A DNA stretch of 44,455 bases from CAZFPA01 sp964520975 (GCA_964520975.1 CAZFPA010000015.1:1-44455), one strand, 5' to 3'; counted from the first letter of the stretch, positions 24,718 to 33,508 are shown. Notes: generated by a model from the letters alone, not told the origin. Made by a program: numbers and translations.

Positions 24718-27700
24718 ATGCCAAAAAAATCGTATTTAAAAAAGGTCCTGGTCATCGGTTCCGGACCAATCATCATCGGTCAGGCTGCAGAGTTTGACTA
24801 TGCCGGCTCCCAGGCCTGCCGTGCACTGCGGGAGGAAGGGCTGGAGGTCGTACTCGTCAACAGCAATCCGGCAACGATCATGACCGATGCTCACATGGCC
24901 GACCGGGTATATATTGAGCCCCTGACCGTGGAATTCCTCGAGGAAATCATCAGCAAGGAACGTCCGGACGGTCTGCTGGCAACCCTGGGGGGCCAGGCCG
25001 GACTCAATCTGGCCGTGCAGCTTTCTGAACAGGGAATCCTGGAAAAATATGAAGTGGAATTGCTTGGCACTTCGCTGGAGGCCATCAAGAAAGCGGAGGA
25101 TCGTGAACTCTTCAAGGAAACCATGCAGAAGCTCAACGAGCCGATTCCGGAAAGCACGATTGTTGAGGATGTTGCCTCTGCGGTCTCCTTTGCCAATGAA
25201 ATCGGCTATCCGATCATCGTCCGCCCGGCCTACACCATGGGTGGTACCGGCGGTGGTATTGCTGACAATGAGGAAGAACTCATCGAGATCGTCATCAAGG
25301 GCCTCAAGTACAGCATGATCGGCCAGGTGCTCATCGAGCGCAGCGTCGCAGGCTGGAAAGAAATCGAATACGAAGTCATGCGGGACGGTAACGATAACTG
25401 CATTACCGTCTGCAATATGGAAAATTTTGACCCGGTAGGCGTCCATACGGGTGACAGCATCGTTGTCGCACCGTCACAGACCCTTACGGACCATGAATAT
25501 CAGATGCTCCGGAGCGCTTCCCTGCGTATCATCCGCGAACTGGGCATCGAGGGCGGCTGCAACGCCCAGTATGCACTGGACCCGGACAGCAACCGTTACT
25601 ATGTCATCGAGGTGAACCCGCGCGTAAGCCGTTCTTCGGCACTGGCTTCGAAGGCAACGGGCTATCCGATTGCCAAGGTATCCGCCAAGATCGCAATCGG
25701 CTATGCACTGGATGAAATCACCAACGCGGTAACCCAGAAGACCAAGGCCTGCTTTGAGCCGGCTCTTGACTACTGCGTGGTCAAATTCCCGCGCTGGCCA
25801 TTCGATAAGTTTGTTTTCGCCGATCACACCCTGGGAACCCAGATGAAAGCAACCGGCGAGGTCATGTCCATTGATCGCAATTTTGAGGGCGCTATCCTCA
25901 AGGCGGTCCGCTCCCTGGAAATCGGCGTGAACCGGCTGCATATGGAAATCATGGACAGCTGGGATGACGACCGGGTCATCAAGAACCTGGCCCGCATCAA
26001 CGACCAGCGCATCTTCGTCATAGCTGAGGCCCTGCGCCGCGGTATAGCCGATGTCGATAAAATCCATGAAATCACGAAAATCGACGAATGGTTCCTCTAT
26101 AAGATCAAGAATATCACGGATATCGAAAATCGCATCAAGGTAGAGGAAATCACGCCGAAGCTCATGCTGGCAGCTAAGAATGCCGGCCTGGCCGATCGTT
26201 CGATCGCAGAGGTCGCGGGCAAGACAATGGATGAGATCCGCACGCTGCGCAAAACCATGAATATCCTGCCAAGCTATAAGATGGTCGATACCTGTGCCGC
26301 TGAGTTTGAGGCAGCGACGCCGTATTACTACTCGACTTTCCATGCCCAGGAAGATGAGGTTGATACGACCTCCAGCAAGCGCAAGGTCATGGTACTGGGC
26401 TCCGGACCGATACGCATCGGCCAGGGTGTCGAGTTCGATTACTGCTCCGTACACTCTGTATGGGCACTGCGGGATATGGGCATCGAGGCCATCATCGTCA
26501 ACAACAATCCGGAAACAGTCAGCACGGATTTCGATATCTCCGACCGGCTCTACTTTGAACCGCTCACACCGGAGGATGTCCTGAATATCATCGACAAGGA
26601 ACAGCCAGAAGGCGTCATTGTCCAGTTTGGCGGCCAGACGGCCATCAATCTGGCCGCATCGCTGCAGGCAGCTGGTGTCAAGGTCTTTGGTACCTCGGTA
26701 AATGATATCGACCGGGCCGAAGATCGCGAGCGCTTCGACGAAGTACTCACACAGGCACAGATTCCGCGTCCGCGCGGTACGAGTGTGACGAATCTTGCGG
26801 ATGCCATCAAGGGTGCTGCCGAAATCGGCTATCCTGTCATGGTCCGTCCTTCCTACGTGCTGGGCGGCCGGGCGATGGAAATCGTCTATAATGAGGACGA
26901 ACTGCGCGATTACATGAGCCGGGCGGTCAAGGTCACGCCGGATCATCCGGTGCTGGTTGACCGTTATATGCAGGGTACTGAAGTCGAAGTCGACGGGATT
27001 TCCGACGGCATCGATGTGGTCATTCCGGGTATCATGGAGCATGTGGAGCGTGCGGGCGTACATTCCGGTGACAGCATCGCCGTATATCCGCCGCAGACAC
27101 TGTCCTCCAAGGTCATCTATACCATCATCGACTATACGAAGCGGCTGGCTATCGGCCTGCATGTCAAGGGCCTGCTGAATATCCAGTATGTCGTAGTCGA
27201 CGGCGAGGTCTATGTCATCGAGGTAAATCCACGCTCGAGCCGTACGGTTCCTTTCCTGAGCAAAGTCACGGACGTGAAGATGGTGGATGTAGCTACGCAG
27301 GTAGCGCTCGGGGCTTCGCTCAAGGAGCTTGGCTTCAAGTCCGGGCTCGTTCCGCCAAGACCGTATGTCGCGGTAAAAGCACCGGTATTCTCCTTTGCGA
27401 AGATGCAGGATGTCGATATCTCGCTTGGACCAGAAATGAAGTCCACAGGCGAGGTCATGGGCATTGATTATCACTATGCACGGGCACTCTATAAGGCCAT
27501 TACCGGAGCAGGCATGAATATTCCGGTCAAGGGACGCATCCTCTTCACCGTAGCGGATAAGGATAAAGATGAAATGAAGCAGTTGGCCAAGGCCTTCTCT
27601 GAGCTGGGCTTTGAGCTGGCCGCTACGGAAGGGACGGCCAAGGCCATCCGTTCGCTGGGCATCGATGCTGATATCGTGGGCAAGGTGCACGAGCGCAGCA

Positions 27701-27948
27701 CCGATATCATCCAGATGATAAAAACCGGCCAGATCAACATGGTCATCAATACCCTGACCCAGGGCAAGGGATCAGCCAAGGATGGCTTCAAGATCCGTCG
27801 CGCAACCGTAGAGCATGGCATTGCCTGCCTGACCTCTCTCGATACAGCCTGGGAGGTGCTGCGCGTGCTCTCCTTCATGCGCGAGCGCCGTCTGGTGTAC
27901 TCGCTGGCCTTGCAGGACTATGTAGGCGGTGGTGATGACCTTGCCTAA
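24718..27948 (+). CDS. carB: Carbamoyl-phosphate synthase, large subunit
   Basis: 1076 residues, full length. Two homologous ATP-grasp halves start at KVLVIGSGPIIIGQAAEFDY (~8) and KVMVLGSGPIRIGQGVEFDY (~552). The oligomerisation domain lies between them. The last ~140 residues (from about KGRILFTVADKDKDEMKQLA) are the MGS-like allosteric domain that binds UMP or other effectors. It makes carbamoyl phosphate from bicarbonate, ammonia and two ATP. ATG at 24718 with GGGGGAATAAGC upstream. It overlaps pyrK by 14 bp. Confidence 0.97.
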   Translation: MPKKSYLKKVLVIGSGPIIIGQAAEFDYAGSQACRALREEGLEVVLVNSNPATIMTDAHMADRVYIEPLTVEFLEEIISKERPDGLLATLGGQAGLNLAVQLSEQGILEKYEVELLGTSLEAIKKAEDRELFKETMQKLNEPIPESTIVEDVASAVSFANEIGYPIIVRPAYTMGGTGGGIADNEEELIEIVIKGLKYSMIGQVLIERSVAGWKEIEYEVMRDGNDNCITVCNMENFDPVGVHTGDSIVVAPSQTLTDHEYQMLRSASLRIIRELGIEGGCNAQYALDPDSNRYYVIEVNPRVSRSSALASKATGYPIAKVSAKIAIGYALDEITNAVTQKTKACFEPALDYCVVKFPRWPFDKFVFADHTLGTQMKATGEVMSIDRNFEGAILKAVRSLEIGVNRLHMEIMDSWDDDRVIKNLARINDQRIFVIAEALRRGIADVDKIHEITKIDEWFLYKIKNITDIENRIKVEEITPKLMLAAKNAGLADRSIAEVAGKTMDEIRTLRKTMNILPSYKMVDTCAAEFEAATPYYYSTFHAQEDEVDTTSSKRKVMVLGSGPIRIGQGVEFDYCSVHSVWALRDMGIEAIIVNNNPETVSTDFDISDRLYFEPLTPEDVLNIIDKEQPEGVIVQFGGQTAINLAASLQAAGVKVFGTSVNDIDRAEDRERFDEVLTQAQIPRPRGTSVTNLADAIKGAAEIGYPVMVRPSYVLGGRAMEIVYNEDELRDYMSRAVKVTPDHPVLVDRYMQGTEVEVDGISDGIDVVIPGIMEHVERAGVHSGDSIAVYPPQTLSSKVIYTIIDYTKRLAIGLHVKGLLNIQYVVVDGEVYVIEVNPRSSRTVPFLSKVTDVKMVDVATQVALGASLKELGFKSGLVPPRPYVAVKAPVFSFAKMQDVDISLGPEMKSTGEVMGIDYHYARALYKAITGAGMNIPVKGRILFTVADKDKDEMKQLAKAFSELGFELAATEGTAKAIRSLGIDADIVGKVHERSTDIIQMIKTGQINMVINTLTQGKGSAKDGFKIRRATVEHGIACLTSLDTAWEVLRVLSFMRERRLVYSLALQDYVGGGDDLA

Positions 27949-28699
27949 GCTGGCCATCGATGGAGAAATTCTTGAAAACAGCCTGATCGGGCCGCAGATG
28001 TATCGTCTGCTGGTCCATTGTCCGGCGATTGCCGCGCAGGCAGCGCCCGGACAGTTCATTCAGGTACGGGTGGAGCGCGGCCAGCTGTTGCTGCGCCGTC
28101 CCATCAGCCTGGCCGATGTGGATCGGACAGCCGGTACGCTGACGCTCATCTACCGCGTTGTAGGAAAGGGAACGGCCGCAATGGCTGCGCTCCAGCCGGC
28201 AGATCCTATCAATTGTCTTGGACCGCTTGGTCATGGCTTCAGCCTGACCGCCAAGAAGCCGCTGCTCGTAGGCGGCGGCATGGGCATTGCACCCCTGCTG
28301 TTCCTGGCGAAGACCTTTGCGGGCAAGGCCTCGATCCTCATGGGAGGACGCAATGCGGAAGAAATGTTCTGGCCGGAACTTTATCAAGGTCTGGTTCAGG
28401 ATGTTTTCATCACGACGGATGATGGATCGATGGGCACAAAGGGCTTTACTGTCACCCTTTTGCCGGCGCTGCTGCAAAAGGGCGCCTATGACCGGATATT
28501 CGTTTGCGGACCTGAAATCATGATGCGCGGTGTGGCAGGCATTGCGAAGGAAGCCGGCATCGCCTGCGAGGTATCGCTTGAAAAGCGCATGGCCTGCGGT
28601 CTGGGAGCCTGTCTTTCCTGCTCAATCGATACAACGGATGGACAGCGCAAAAAGGTCTGCAAGGATGGTCCGGTATTCCCGGCGCAGGAGGTGTTCTGA
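27935..28699 (+). CDS. pyrK: Dihydroorotate dehydrogenase electron transfer subunit PyrK
   Basis: 254 residues. A ferredoxin reductase-like FAD domain (LLRRPISLADVD) and an NAD domain (LVGGGMGIAPLLFLAK) precede the 2Fe-2S cysteines in CGLGACLSCSID plus a later VCKDGPVF. PyrK passes electrons from dihydroorotate, taken from PyrD, to NAD+. Of three stacked starts (GTG 27929, GTG 27932, ATG 27935), the ATG is preferred, with an AGGCGG site ahead of it inside the end of carB. It is coupled to pyrD by a TGATG stop-start overlap. Confidence 0.93.
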   Translation: MTLPKLAIDGEILENSLIGPQMYRLLVHCPAIAAQAAPGQFIQVRVERGQLLLRRPISLADVDRTAGTLTLIYRVVGKGTAAMAALQPADPINCLGPLGHGFSLTAKKPLLVGGGMGIAPLLFLAKTFAGKASILMGGRNAEEMFWPELYQGLVQDVFITTDDGSMGTKGFTVTLLPALLQKGAYDRIFVCGPEIMMRGVAGIAKEAGIACEVSLEKRMACGLGACLSCSIDTTDGQRKKVCKDGPVFPAQEVF

Positions 28700-29616
28700 T
28701 GGAAATGAATACACGGCTGGCTACCAACGTGGCCGGCATCCATATGGCCTCCCCGGTCATGACAGCTTCGGGAACCTTTGGCTTTGGTGAGGAATTCGCT
28801 GATTTCCTCGATCTGCATGCGCTGGGAGCTGTCGTCGTAAAGGGGACGACCTTGAAGCCGCGCCGCGGCAATGATGGCGTGCGCATCACGGAGACTCCGG
28901 CCGGCATGCTGAACTGCATCGGACTCGAAAACCCCGGTGTAGAGGTTTTTCTGCAGAATATCCTGCCCCGTATCGAAAAATATCACATGAATGTCATTGT
29001 AAATATATCCGGCAGTACGGTAGAGGAATATGGCCAGCTGGCAGCGATGCTGGACGTTCCCGGCGTCGCCGGCATCGAGCTCAATGTTTCCTGCCCCAAC
29101 GTCAAAGAGGGCGGTATCATATTCGGAACCGATCCAAAGGCAGCGGCAGCCGTAGTGGCAGAGGCCAAGCGCCATACAAAAAAGCCCGTGATCCTGAAGC
29201 TCTCGCCGAATGTGACGGATATCGTCCTGCTGGCAAAAGCCGTAGAAGCGGCAGGCGCGGATGCGATTTCGCTCATCAATACCCTTTTGGGCATGGCCAT
29301 TGATATCCGCAGCCAACGCCCCGTATTGGGAAATATCACCGGCGGTCTTTCCGGCCCCTGCATCAAGCCGGTTGCTCTGCGCATGGTCTGGCAGACAGCG
29401 CAGGCCGTACAGATTCCGGTCATCGGTATGGGCGGTATCTCCTCGGCCGAGGATGCCGTTGAATTTCTGCTGGCTGGCGCCAGCGCCGTTTCTATCGGCA
29501 CCGCTAATTTTGTCGACCCGGGCATCGCGGCCAGCATCAGTGCCGGAATCGATGCGTATCTCGAGGAACGCGGTATCCGCAATGTAGCGGAAATCGTCGG
29601 AGCCCTGAAGCTATAG
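28699..29616 (+). CDS. pyrD: Dihydroorotate dehydrogenase, catalytic subunit (type 1B, NAD-dependent)
   Basis: 305 residues. FMN-binding TIM barrel with TASGTFGFGEEFADF, NCIGLENPGVEVFLQNILP, the catalytic cysteine in ELNVSCPNVKEGG (~130) and the phosphate loop GMGGISSAEDAVEF. The active-site cysteine and the adjacent pyrK identify class 1B, which uses NAD+ through a PyrD2-PyrK2 complex. ATG 28699 with AGGAGG 7 nt upstream. It oxidises dihydroorotate to orotate. Confidence 0.95.
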   Translation: MEMNTRLATNVAGIHMASPVMTASGTFGFGEEFADFLDLHALGAVVVKGTTLKPRRGNDGVRITETPAGMLNCIGLENPGVEVFLQNILPRIEKYHMNVIVNISGSTVEEYGQLAAMLDVPGVAGIELNVSCPNVKEGGIIFGTDPKAAAAVVAEAKRHTKKPVILKLSPNVTDIVLLAKAVEAAGADAISLINTLLGMAIDIRSQRPVLGNITGGLSGPCIKPVALRMVWQTAQAVQIPVIGMGGISSAEDAVEFLLAGASAVSIGTANFVDPGIAASISAGIDAYLEERGIRNVAEIVGALKL

Positions 29617-29630
29617 AAAGGAAGATGCAG

Positions 29631-30347
29631 ATGGCAGATTCACGTCTCATTGCCGCGCTGGACTTTCATACCATGAGAGAGGTTGAGGCTTTCGTGGAAC
29701 TACTGGGAGACAGTGTGTGCTATTATAAAGTTGGCATGGAACTCTTTTACAGTGCCGGCAGCCAGGTCATCACGTATCTGAAAAGCCAGGACAAGGACAT
29801 CTTCCTGGACCTCAAGCTGCATGATATACCCAATACCGTGGCAGAAGGACTTTGCTCCCTGATGCGTCTCGGCGCGACTATGCTGAATGTCCATGCCTCC
29901 GGCGGCTATACCATGATGAAGACCGCTGCCGACAGGGTAAGGGAAGAGGCTCAGCGTCTGGGGATTCCACGTCCCAGGCTCATTGCCGTGACGATTCTTA
30001 CGAGCATCAATGACGATGACTGGCAGGGACTGGGGCAAACTGCGTCCATTGGTGCGCAGGTCGTGCGCCTGGCCCGACTGGCTCAAGCGGCCGGGCTGGA
30101 TGGCGTCGTCGCCTCGCCGCAGGAAGCAGCGGCCATCCGTGCCGCCTGCGGGCCTGATTTTCTCATTGTAACGCCGGGAATTCGCCCGGCAGGTGCAGCA
30201 ATCAACGATCAGAGCCGTATTGCTGCGCCTGCCGCTGCCCTGGAAAACGGAGCCTCACATCTGGTCATTGGCCGGCCTATCCGCCAGGCAAAGGACCCGA
30301 AGGCGGCCGCACTTACTATTATCAAGGAAATGGAGACGATTGTATGA
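29631..30347 (+). CDS. pyrF: Orotidine-5'-phosphate decarboxylase
   Basis: 238 residues. IAALDFHTMREVEAF at the start and the catalytic FLDLKLHDIPNTVAEG (~60), with its Asp-Lys-Asp network, are diagnostic. The phosphate-binding end is VTPGIRPAG and HLVIGRPIRQAKDP. It converts OMP to UMP. Two in-frame ATGs exist: 29625 is only 2 nt from AAAGGA, whereas 29631 is 8 nt away and is chosen. The stop overlaps the pyrE start (ATGA). Confidence 0.95.
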   Translation: MADSRLIAALDFHTMREVEAFVELLGDSVCYYKVGMELFYSAGSQVITYLKSQDKDIFLDLKLHDIPNTVAEGLCSLMRLGATMLNVHASGGYTMMKTAADRVREEAQRLGIPRPRLIAVTILTSINDDDWQGLGQTASIGAQVVRLARLAQAAGLDGVVASPQEAAAIRAACGPDFLIVTPGIRPAGAAINDQSRIAAPAAALENGASHLVIGRPIRQAKDPKAAALTIIKEMETIV

Positions 30348-30919
30348 CAGAACAGGAAGTCAAGGATTTACTCATAAAGACCAACGCCATCATGGAGGGT
30401 CATTTTCTGCTGACCTCAGGTCTGCATAGCCCACATTATGTAGAAAAATTCAACGTGCTCCAGCATCCTGCCTACACGGAAAAGCTCTGCCAGGCCATGG
30501 CAGAAAAATTCAAAGACCAGAATATCCAGACCGTTGTCGGTCCTGTCACGGGCGGTATCCTACTGGCTCATGAGACAGGCAAGGCCCTGGGAACCCGGGC
30601 CATTTTCACGGAACGTGAAAACGGCAAGATGACCTTCCGCCGTGGTTTCAGCCTGCAGCCGGGAGAACGGGTACTCATCGTGGAGGACATCGTGACTACA
30701 GGCGGTTCCATCAAGGAAGTCATCGATGTGGTCAAGGCCCAGGGCGGAATCCCGGTAGCCGTGAGCATGCTCGTCGACCGCAGCGGCGGCAAGGCCAGCT
30801 TTGGCGATGTTCCCTGCACAGCTCTGCTGCATCTGAATGTCGAGACCTATAAGCCGGAGGAATGCCCGCTTTGCAAGCAGGGAATCCCGATGACCAAGCG
30901 CGGGAGAACCGGCAAATAA
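30344..30919 (+). CDS. pyrE: Orotate phosphoribosyltransferase
   Basis: 191 residues. The PRPP-binding motif VLIVEDIVTTGGSIKEV (~107-123) and the N-terminal FLLTSGLHSPHYVEKF are clear. The C-terminal CPLC-x-QGIP segment is typical of the short pyrE subfamily found in many Firmicutes and archaea. It adds ribose phosphate to orotate to make OMP. It is the last gene of the operon, coupled to pyrF, and followed by a terminator. Confidence 0.95.
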   Translation: MTEQEVKDLLIKTNAIMEGHFLLTSGLHSPHYVEKFNVLQHPAYTEKLCQAMAEKFKDQNIQTVVGPVTGGILLAHETGKALGTRAIFTERENGKMTFRRGFSLQPGERVLIVEDIVTTGGSIKEVIDVVKAQGGIPVAVSMLVDRSGGKASFGDVPCTALLHLNVETYKPEECPLCKQGIPMTKRGRTGK

Positions 30920-30939
30920 CCCATGTAAGCTGTATTTCA

Positions 30940-30975
30940 GAGTCAGCCTTTTTTGGCTGGCTCTTTTCTCTTTTA
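30940..30975 (+). terminator. Intrinsic terminator after the pyr operon
   Basis: A 9-bp stem (GAGTCAGCC with GGCTGGCTC, one T-G pair) and T loop is followed by TTTTCTCTTTT. Confidence 0.85.
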
Positions 30976-30994
30976 AAGGCGGCTGGCAATCTTC

Positions 30995-31024
30995 TTGGCT
31001 TTAGAGGACAGAATGTGCTAAACT
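30995..31024 (+). promoter_or_regulatory. Promoter of the serine hydrolase gene
   Basis: -35 TTGGCT (30995-31000), 18-bp spacer and -10 TAAACT (31019-31024), the latter preceded by TG-C to make an extended -10. Confidence 0.5.
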
Positions 31025-31061
31025 ACACATAACAGAAGTATCCAGCGAGGAGTTAATGTAT

Positions 31062-32666
31062 ATGACGAAAGGAAAAATGCTGGCGGCAGCGATTTGCTGT
31101 CTCCAGTTTATGGGCCTGCCTGCAGGACAGGCGGCAGGCGCTGAAGGTCCGGCTGTAGAGGCCCAGCTGCAGGCAACTTTTCCTGATGCGGTGGAGGCCG
31201 GAGAGGAGTACGCTCTGAATCGCCGCCTGTTCAAGGGCTATCAGGGAAGAGGAACAATGCTGCTGGACAATCATGGCGTACGCCAGGTCGCGATCTATAT
31301 CAACGGACACCGACTGCCCCTGGCGGAGCCGCTTCCTGACGGCGAACTGCAGCTCGCCATTGGCGGCTACTGCCGCGATGGCGACAATACATTAAAGGTG
31401 CTCCAGCTGCAGCCCGCAGACGGGAAGCTGACAATCCGCATCCCATATCCGACACTGGTGACAGGGATACCTGCCCAGGTGGGGATGTCGGCTAAAAAAC
31501 TGGCTCAGGTGGATGAAGTGCTCGAACAGGATGTAAAGAACGGTTTTCCTGGTGCGGTGCTGTTTATCGTGAAGGATGGCCGCATCGTAAAGGAAAGCGC
31601 CTATGGCTGGGCTAAGCTTTACGAACAGCGTCAGCAGCTGGCGCCGGACCAACGTGAACCCATGCGCACGGATACCATGTTCGACCTGGCCTCCAACACG
31701 AAAATGTACGCGGTTATTCTCTCCTTTATGAAGCTTATGGATGAAGGAAAGGTGAACCCGGAGGACCCCATTGTGAAATATCTGCCGGAATATCGCGGGG
31801 AGGGCAGGGAAAACATCCGCATCCGCGATGTCATGACCCATTCTGCAGGCTATGCCCCCCTGGTTCCATTCCATAAGCCGCAGGCAGGCGCCTTCTATTC
31901 CCGGCAGCGGGAAAAAACCATCGCCTTATTGCCCAAGGTTCCGCTGACCTATCCGGTGGGAACAAAAACCGTATACAGCGATACCGACTATATGCTGCTG
32001 GCGGCCCTGCTGGAGCGGATTACGGGGGAGCGTCTGGATGTCTATACGGAAAAGCATATCTATCAGCCGCTGGGCCTCAGCCATACTGTATTCAATCCGC
32101 TGCAGAAGGGATTTCAGGCGGGCGATTTTGCTGCTACAGAGCCTTGCGGCAACACACGCAGCGGCATGATCGATTTCCCTGGTATCCGCACCTACACACT
32201 GCAGGGAGAGGCCCATGATGAACTTGCCTGGTATTCGATGGGCGGAGTATCCGGGCACGCCGGCCTGTTTTCCCGGCCGGAGGATATGGCGGTATTGGCC
32301 CAGCTGCTGCTGAACCGGGGCGGCTATGGAAAATATCGGCTGTGCCGGCCGGAGATCTTTGATTATTTCACCAAGCCGACCGATCGCAACGCCCGCTTCG
32401 GCCTTGGCTGGAACAAGATGGTCTTTCCGGATCGCATCTGGGAATTCGGCCCTTATGCGAGCCCGGCGGCGATTGCACATACAGGCTGGACTGGCATAGA
32501 TATCTGCATCGATCCCCGATATGATCTCGCGGTCCTCCTGTTTACCAACCGTGTCCATGCGCTCAATGTTCCCGGGAATCCGAATACCTTCCTCACCAAT
32601 GACTTCGCCGCCTGCAGCTATGGCAGCATCATGTCCCTGGTCTATGAATCCTTTTTAGAAAAATGA
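31062..32666 (+). CDS. Exported serine hydrolase, class C beta-lactamase/penicillin-binding protein fold
   Basis: 534 residues from ATG 31062; an in-frame ATG at 31056 lies only 3 nt from GAGGAG, while 31062 is 9 nt away. Residues 1-27 are a Sec signal peptide ending near AAGAEG. Residues ~35-140 look like a small beta-sandwich domain (GRGTMLLDNHGVRQVAIYI, DGDNTLKVLQL). From ~145 on is the beta-lactamase-like domain with Ser211-x-x-Lys214 (ASNTKMY), the Tyr305 motif YSDTDYM and an HTGWTG box at ~473 in place of KTG. Such proteins are DD-peptidases, esterases or D-aminopeptidases acting at the envelope. The histidine in the third box favours esterase or peptidase activity over beta-lactamase, by inference. 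Monocistronic. Confidence 0.85.
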   Translation: MTKGKMLAAAICCLQFMGLPAGQAAGAEGPAVEAQLQATFPDAVEAGEEYALNRRLFKGYQGRGTMLLDNHGVRQVAIYINGHRLPLAEPLPDGELQLAIGGYCRDGDNTLKVLQLQPADGKLTIRIPYPTLVTGIPAQVGMSAKKLAQVDEVLEQDVKNGFPGAVLFIVKDGRIVKESAYGWAKLYEQRQQLAPDQREPMRTDTMFDLASNTKMYAVILSFMKLMDEGKVNPEDPIVKYLPEYRGEGRENIRIRDVMTHSAGYAPLVPFHKPQAGAFYSRQREKTIALLPKVPLTYPVGTKTVYSDTDYMLLAALLERITGERLDVYTEKHIYQPLGLSHTVFNPLQKGFQAGDFAATEPCGNTRSGMIDFPGIRTYTLQGEAHDELAWYSMGGVSGHAGLFSRPEDMAVLAQLLLNRGGYGKYRLCRPEIFDYFTKPTDRNARFGLGWNKMVFPDRIWEFGPYASPAAIAHTGWTGIDICIDPRYDLAVLLFTNRVHALNVPGNPNTFLTNDFAACSYGSIMSLVYESFLEK

Positions 32667-32680
32667 ATTCCTGGGTGACA

Positions 32681-32709
32681 TTGTATCGCGCACAGGAATC
32701 CTTTACAAT
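32681..32709 (+). promoter_or_regulatory. Promoter of the 228-residue protein gene
   Basis: -35 TTGTAT (32681-32686), 17-bp spacer and -10 TACAAT (32704-32709). It ends 20 bp before the start codon, giving a very short leader. Confidence 0.5.
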
Positions 32710-32729
32710 AAAGCACGAGGTGGATTTAT

Positions 32730-33416
32730 TTGAAGAAAGAAAACATTGAAAAGGTCGAGCAGGAGACTGCCGACTGGGGCTATATGGAAACACTGCCGTC
32801 GGAATGGTTTGGCTTTCGTTTCCGGAAGGACATGCACGTCAATGATGATATGTATGAATTATACAGCTACCATAACGAGGCCGCCCATCGCAGCCTGACG
32901 ACCTATTTCCATGAGGAAACCCACGAATATAAGCTGCGTGTGCGCATCGGCCTGACGGAATTCTGCCGCATCGAATTCATTGCGCCGGATCTTGCCGCCT
33001 TCGAAAACCTGCTTCGCGAACAGTTTGAGGCAATGCTGCACGACCTCGCGGAATTCAATCCGGCAACCATCAATCGCATTGTGCGGGATAAGCATATCCT
33101 GGAATGGGATTACTCGAAACTGCTGCCGGATACCAAGGACGGCTTCACGCTCTTCATCCGGCCCAGCCAGCCGGTCCGGGTACTGAACGGTTCTTATATC
33201 GTCTTTGATTATTCGGATTTTGCGACGGAAAGCAATTTTATCATCTACTACAATATGTTCCGGGACGAATTCTTCGGCGAGGCCCGGATCAACAACATTC
33301 CGGATGTGAACTATACCTTCGATGCAACCGAGCTGCCGGAACTGGAAGAAAAATTGGAAACGAATCTTCATTCCCGATTGCTCGGTATCCGGGAAAAACT
33401 GGCTGCTCAGCAATAA
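32730..33416 (+). CDS. Uncharacterised protein, 228 residues
   Basis: I do not recognise the family. The protein is soluble, acidic and rich in aromatic residues, with no signal peptide, membrane span or cysteine cluster. Blocks such as PSEWFGFRFRKDMHVNDDMY, TTYFHEETHEYKLRVRIG and FNPATINRIVRDKHILEWDY alternate predicted beta strands with a helix (~90-110), and the end (ELEEKLETNLHSRLLGIREK) is a long charged helix. TTG start at 32730 with GAGGTGG about 8 nt upstream. Codon use matches the neighbours, so it looks like a long-resident gene. The nucleoid-associated protein downstream has its own start signals, so they need not be functionally linked. Confidence 0.75.
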   Translation: MKKENIEKVEQETADWGYMETLPSEWFGFRFRKDMHVNDDMYELYSYHNEAAHRSLTTYFHEETHEYKLRVRIGLTEFCRIEFIAPDLAAFENLLREQFEAMLHDLAEFNPATINRIVRDKHILEWDYSKLLPDTKDGFTLFIRPSQPVRVLNGSYIVFDYSDFATESNFIIYYNMFRDEFFGEARINNIPDVNYTFDATELPELEEKLETNLHSRLLGIREKLAAQQ

Positions 33417-33418
33417 AT

Positions 33419-33448
33419 TTGCCGAAACGCGGCAATCCATGGTAAAAT
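33419..33448 (+). promoter_or_regulatory. Promoter with inverted repeat ahead of the nucleoid-associated protein gene
   Basis: TTGCCG (33419-33424) can serve as -35, with an extended -10 TG-G-TAAAAT (-10 at 33443-33448) and an 18-bp spacer. TTGCCG and CGGCAA (33430-33435) form a 6-bp inverted repeat, which could be an operator or a weak terminator for the upstream gene. Confidence 0.4.
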
Positions 33449-33457
33449 AAAGAGAAG

Positions 33458-33486
33458 CGCCTGTATTCAACGATACAGGCGTTCTT
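33458..33486 (+). terminator. Hairpin between the 228-residue protein gene and the nucleoid-associated protein gene
   Basis: A 9-bp stem CGCCTGTAT/ATACAGGCG with loop TCAACG, extended by AGAA/TTCT across one bulged G, is followed by a poor tail TTCTTTA. It is either a weak terminator of the preceding gene or, if the promoter just upstream is real, a hairpin at the very 5' end of the next mRNA. Confidence 0.5.
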
Positions 33487-33508
33487 TATGGAGATATGAG
33501 GTGTTCAA

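Noticed and set aside
25474..27690. 738-codon open frame on the minus strand opposite carB
   Set aside because: It lies wholly inside the intact carB gene, has no ribosome site or known domain, and its composition (runs of D, H, I and R) is what the complement of a GC-biased coding strand gives.
31062..32666. Beta-lactamase resistance gene
   Set aside because: The fold is right, but the third box is HTG rather than KTG and the protein has an extra N-terminal domain, so a general serine hydrolase is the safer call.
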